DNA of 35,406 bases from the NCBI GenBank assembly GCA_035550595.1, contig DASZOV010000023.1, forward strand, positions 1 to 35,406. The letters run 5' to 3'. Below the pieces are notes generated by a model. It saw only the letters and a program-made list of their open reading frames with translations. It was not told where the DNA came from and did not search any database. This document shows, piece after piece, positions 33,490 to 35,406 of the stretch. Numbering within the stretch: the first letter of the stretch is position 1; the number at the start of each line of letters is the position of its first letter. This stretch comes from CALFMR01 sp035550595. GTDB lineage: Bacteria; Acidobacteriota; Vicinamibacteria; Vicinamibacterales; SCN-69-37. A program made the position numbers and the translations under genes.

Positions 33490-35406
33490 TTGGCCACTGT
33501 CCGCATCTACAAAGTCGCCGAGCTGCTGGGCCTGACGAGCCAGGAGGCGATGACTCTGCTCAAGCAGGAGACGGGCATCGACGTGAAGAGCGCGTCGAGC
33601 TCGATTGAGGAGATCGTCGCGCGTCAGTTCGTCGAGCGTCAGGCGCGCAAGCGCCAGATCGCGCTGCCGACCGGACCGCTGTTCGCCGACGCGCCCACCG
33701 CGCGCAAGGCCGGCGGCAAATCCGCGCCCGAGCCGCCCAAGCCCGCGGCGCCGACGCTGCGGCCGCGGCTGGTCAAAGTGGTCAAGCCGCTCGCCGGCGA
33801 GACGGGTGACGCGGCAGCCGAGCCGGCCGCCTCCGATACGGACACGGCCGTCGAAATGCCGGCGGCCACAGCCGCCGCCGACGCGGCGCCGGCCGCGGTC
33901 GAGCCGCCCGCACTGGCCGAAGTCGCGCCAACGCCGGAAGCGCCCGTGATCGTCACGGAAGAAGTGGCCGCGCCTGAAGCGCCGGCCGTCACCGCGGCTC
34001 CGGAAGTCGCTGCCGTCACTCCGACGCCAGTCGAAACGACGCCGACCGTCAGTGAGCCTCCGCCAGCGCACGTTGCGGCCACGCCCGCGGCGCCGCCAGT
34101 GGCGGCCGCGCCGGTCGCACCCGCGCCACCGGCGGCGCCCGCCCGGCCGGTCGGCCGCGTTGTGCCGCCCACGCGCCGGCTGCGCATCGAAGATCCGTTG
34201 ACGGGCGAAGCGCCGGCGGCACGCCCGTTACCGCAGCGGCCCATGATTCGTCCGACGCAGGCGCCGCCCGCGCCGACGCGTCCGGCGGTCACGCCGCCAC
34301 GCCCGGTCACACCCGGCGGCGTGCGTCCGCCGCTCGGGTCCACGCGGCCACCGCTCGGCGGTCCGCGGCCACTTCCCTCGCAGCCGGTTCGTCCACCCGG
34401 GTCGCTGCCGCCGCGTCCTGGTATGCGCCCGCCGTTCCGGCCCGCCGGACCGCGTCAGCCTCGGTCCGCGCGTCGCGACGACCGGTCGAACGCGCCGATC
34501 GTGCAGGAAGCGCCGCCGCCGATCACCAAGCTCATCACGCTGGCCGAAGGTATGACCGTCAAGGATCTGGCCGACAAGCTCGACGTCAAGGTCAAGGACG
34601 TGCTGCGGAAGCTCATCGACCGCCGCATGATGATGACGATCAACTCGACGCTCGACGCGCAGACGGCGACGACCATCGCGCGTGACTTCGGCGCCGAGGT
34701 GCTCATCCGCAGCTTCGAGGAAGAACTGACCGAAGTCGAGACGGAAGCTTCCAAGCCGGAGGATCTCGAGCCGCGCGCGCCGGTCGTCACCGTCATGGGT
34801 CACGTCGACCACGGCAAGACGACCCTGCTCGACGCCATCCGCGAGACGAAGGTCGCCGAGCGCGAAGCCGGCGGCATCACGCAGCACATCGGCGCTTACG
34901 CCGTCGACGTCAACGGCCGGCACGTCGTCTTCCTCGACACGCCGGGTCACGAGGCGTTCACGATGATGCGCGCCCGCGGCGCCCGCGTCACCGACATCGT
35001 CGTGCTCGTCGTCGCCGCTGACGACGGCGTCATGCCGCAGACGCGCGAGGCCATCGACCACGCACGCGCGGCGAACGTGCCGATCGTCGTCGCCGTCAAC
35101 AAGATCGACAAGGCGGATGCGAATCCGGAGCGCGTCAAGCGCGAGCTGTCGGACCTCGGCCTGATGCCGGAGGACTGGGGTGGCACGACGGTCACCGTCG
35201 AAGTGTCCGCGCGCCAGCGCAAGAACCTCGATCAGCTCCTCGAGATGATCCTGCTCGTCGCCGATCTCGCCGATCTCAAGGCGAACCCGAAGCGCATGGC
35301 GCAGGGCACGGTGCTCGAGGCCAAGCTCGATCGCGGCCGCGGCCCGGTCGCGCACGTGCTCGTCCAGGACGGCACGCTGCGCGAGGGCGACCTGTTCATC
35401 GCCGGC
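33490..35406 (+). CDS. infB: Translation initiation factor IF-2, 3' end outside window
   Basis: 639 codons are visible from TTG 33490, which has AAGGGAG 5 nt upstream and gives the normal IF-2 beginning (ATVRIYKVAELLGL). The N-terminal IF2_N domain (1-50) is followed by a very long Ala/Pro-rich linker (about 65-335), a second IF2_N-like domain (about 345-400) and the G domain. The G domain has GHVDHGKTT (437-445), DTPGHEAF and NKID. The start of domain II is just reached. IF-2 brings initiator tRNA to the ribosome. The linker is highly repetitive in Ala, Pro and Arg, which explains the long open frames on its other strand. Confidence 0.96.
   Translation, partial: MATVRIYKVAELLGLTSQEAMTLLKQETGIDVKSASSSIEEIVARQFVERQARKRQIALPTGPLFADAPTARKAGGKSAPEPPKPAAPTLRPRLVKVVKPLAGETGDAAAEPAASDTDTAVEMPAATAAADAAPAAVEPPALAEVAPTPEAPVIVTEEVAAPEAPAVTAAPEVAAVTPTPVETTPTVSEPPPAHVAATPAAPPVAAAPVAPAPPAAPARPVGRVVPPTRRLRIEDPLTGEAPAARPLPQRPMIRPTQAPPAPTRPAVTPPRPVTPGGVRPPLGSTRPPLGGPRPLPSQPVRPPGSLPPRPGMRPPFRPAGPRQPRSARRDDRSNAPIVQEAPPPITKLITLAEGMTVKDLADKLDVKVKDVLRKLIDRRMMMTINSTLDAQTATTIARDFGAEVLIRSFEEELTEVETEASKPEDLEPRAPVVTVMGHVDHGKTTLLDAIRETKVAEREAGGITQHIGAYAVDVNGRHVVFLDTPGHEAFTMMRARGARVTDIVVLVVAADDGVMPQTREAIDHARAANVPIVVAVNKIDKADANPERVKRELSDLGLMPEDWGGTTVTVEVSARQRKNLDQLLEMILLVADLADLKANPKRMAQGTVLEAKLDRGRGPVAHVLVQDGTLREGDLFIAG

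Noticed and set aside
33639..34343. Gly/Ala-rich minus-strand frame resembling a PE-PGRS-type protein
   Set aside because: It is a mirror of the Pro/Ala-rich infB linker, not a gene.

Overview
The window is a 35.4 kb stretch of a GC-rich bacterial chromosome. Almost all of it is coding, and no gene-free gap exceeds 300 bp. I infer an acidobacterium, most likely Vicinamibacteria-like. The reasons are the GC-rich codon use, the mix of secreted M13 and M16 metallopeptidases with a DUF5916 outer-membrane protein and a large Asp-box (BNR) secreted protein, and the style of the intergenic repeats. This is a judgement from gene content, not a database match.

Layout. 1-7643 (minus strand): an M16 peptidase cut off by the window edge, an M13 peptidase and a DUF5916 protein, all with export signals. 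7829-9086 (plus): an ECF sigma factor overlapping a six-helix, NrsF/DUF1109-like membrane anti-sigma candidate, divergent from the DUF5916 gene. 9046-9549 (minus): a truncated CYTH gene, two palindromic elements and tRNA-Leu(CAG). 9601-13100 (minus): a DapA-superfamily lyase, then zwf and gnd of the oxidative pentose phosphate pathway, with gnd and zwf overlapping by 4 nt. 13277-17678 (plus): the BNR protein, a beta-barrel outer-membrane protein and a PAP2 phosphatase. dut (minus) and glgP (plus) are divergent from each other at 17828-20547.

20589-28644 (plus) holds a zinc-ribbon protein of unknown function overlapping an M24 peptidase. After these come htrA, a CYTH phosphohydrolase/cyclase, a sugar nucleotidyltransferase, an AmgK-like sugar kinase, a TIM-barrel isomerase and asnS. 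The last six are packed with overlaps or short gaps. The kinase/nucleotidyltransferase pair resembles the AmgK/MurU route of cell-wall sugar recycling. 29942-35406 (plus) is rimO followed by the conserved rimP-nusA-infB operon, with a good promoter and an attenuator-like hairpin before rimP; infB runs off the window.

The most unusual structure is at 28715-29836. A Phd/YefM-type antitoxin and PIN-domain toxin pair is enclosed between two roughly 120-bp inverted repeats. The arms differ at about 17 positions, but each keeps a 9-bp hairpin by paired, compensating base changes. The window also carries other dispersed palindromic repeats, all intergenic: ACTTCGA-type tandem repeats, including a 36-bp-arm inverted repeat between the convergent PAP2 and dut genes, and a TTCGCG-rich repeat in three places.
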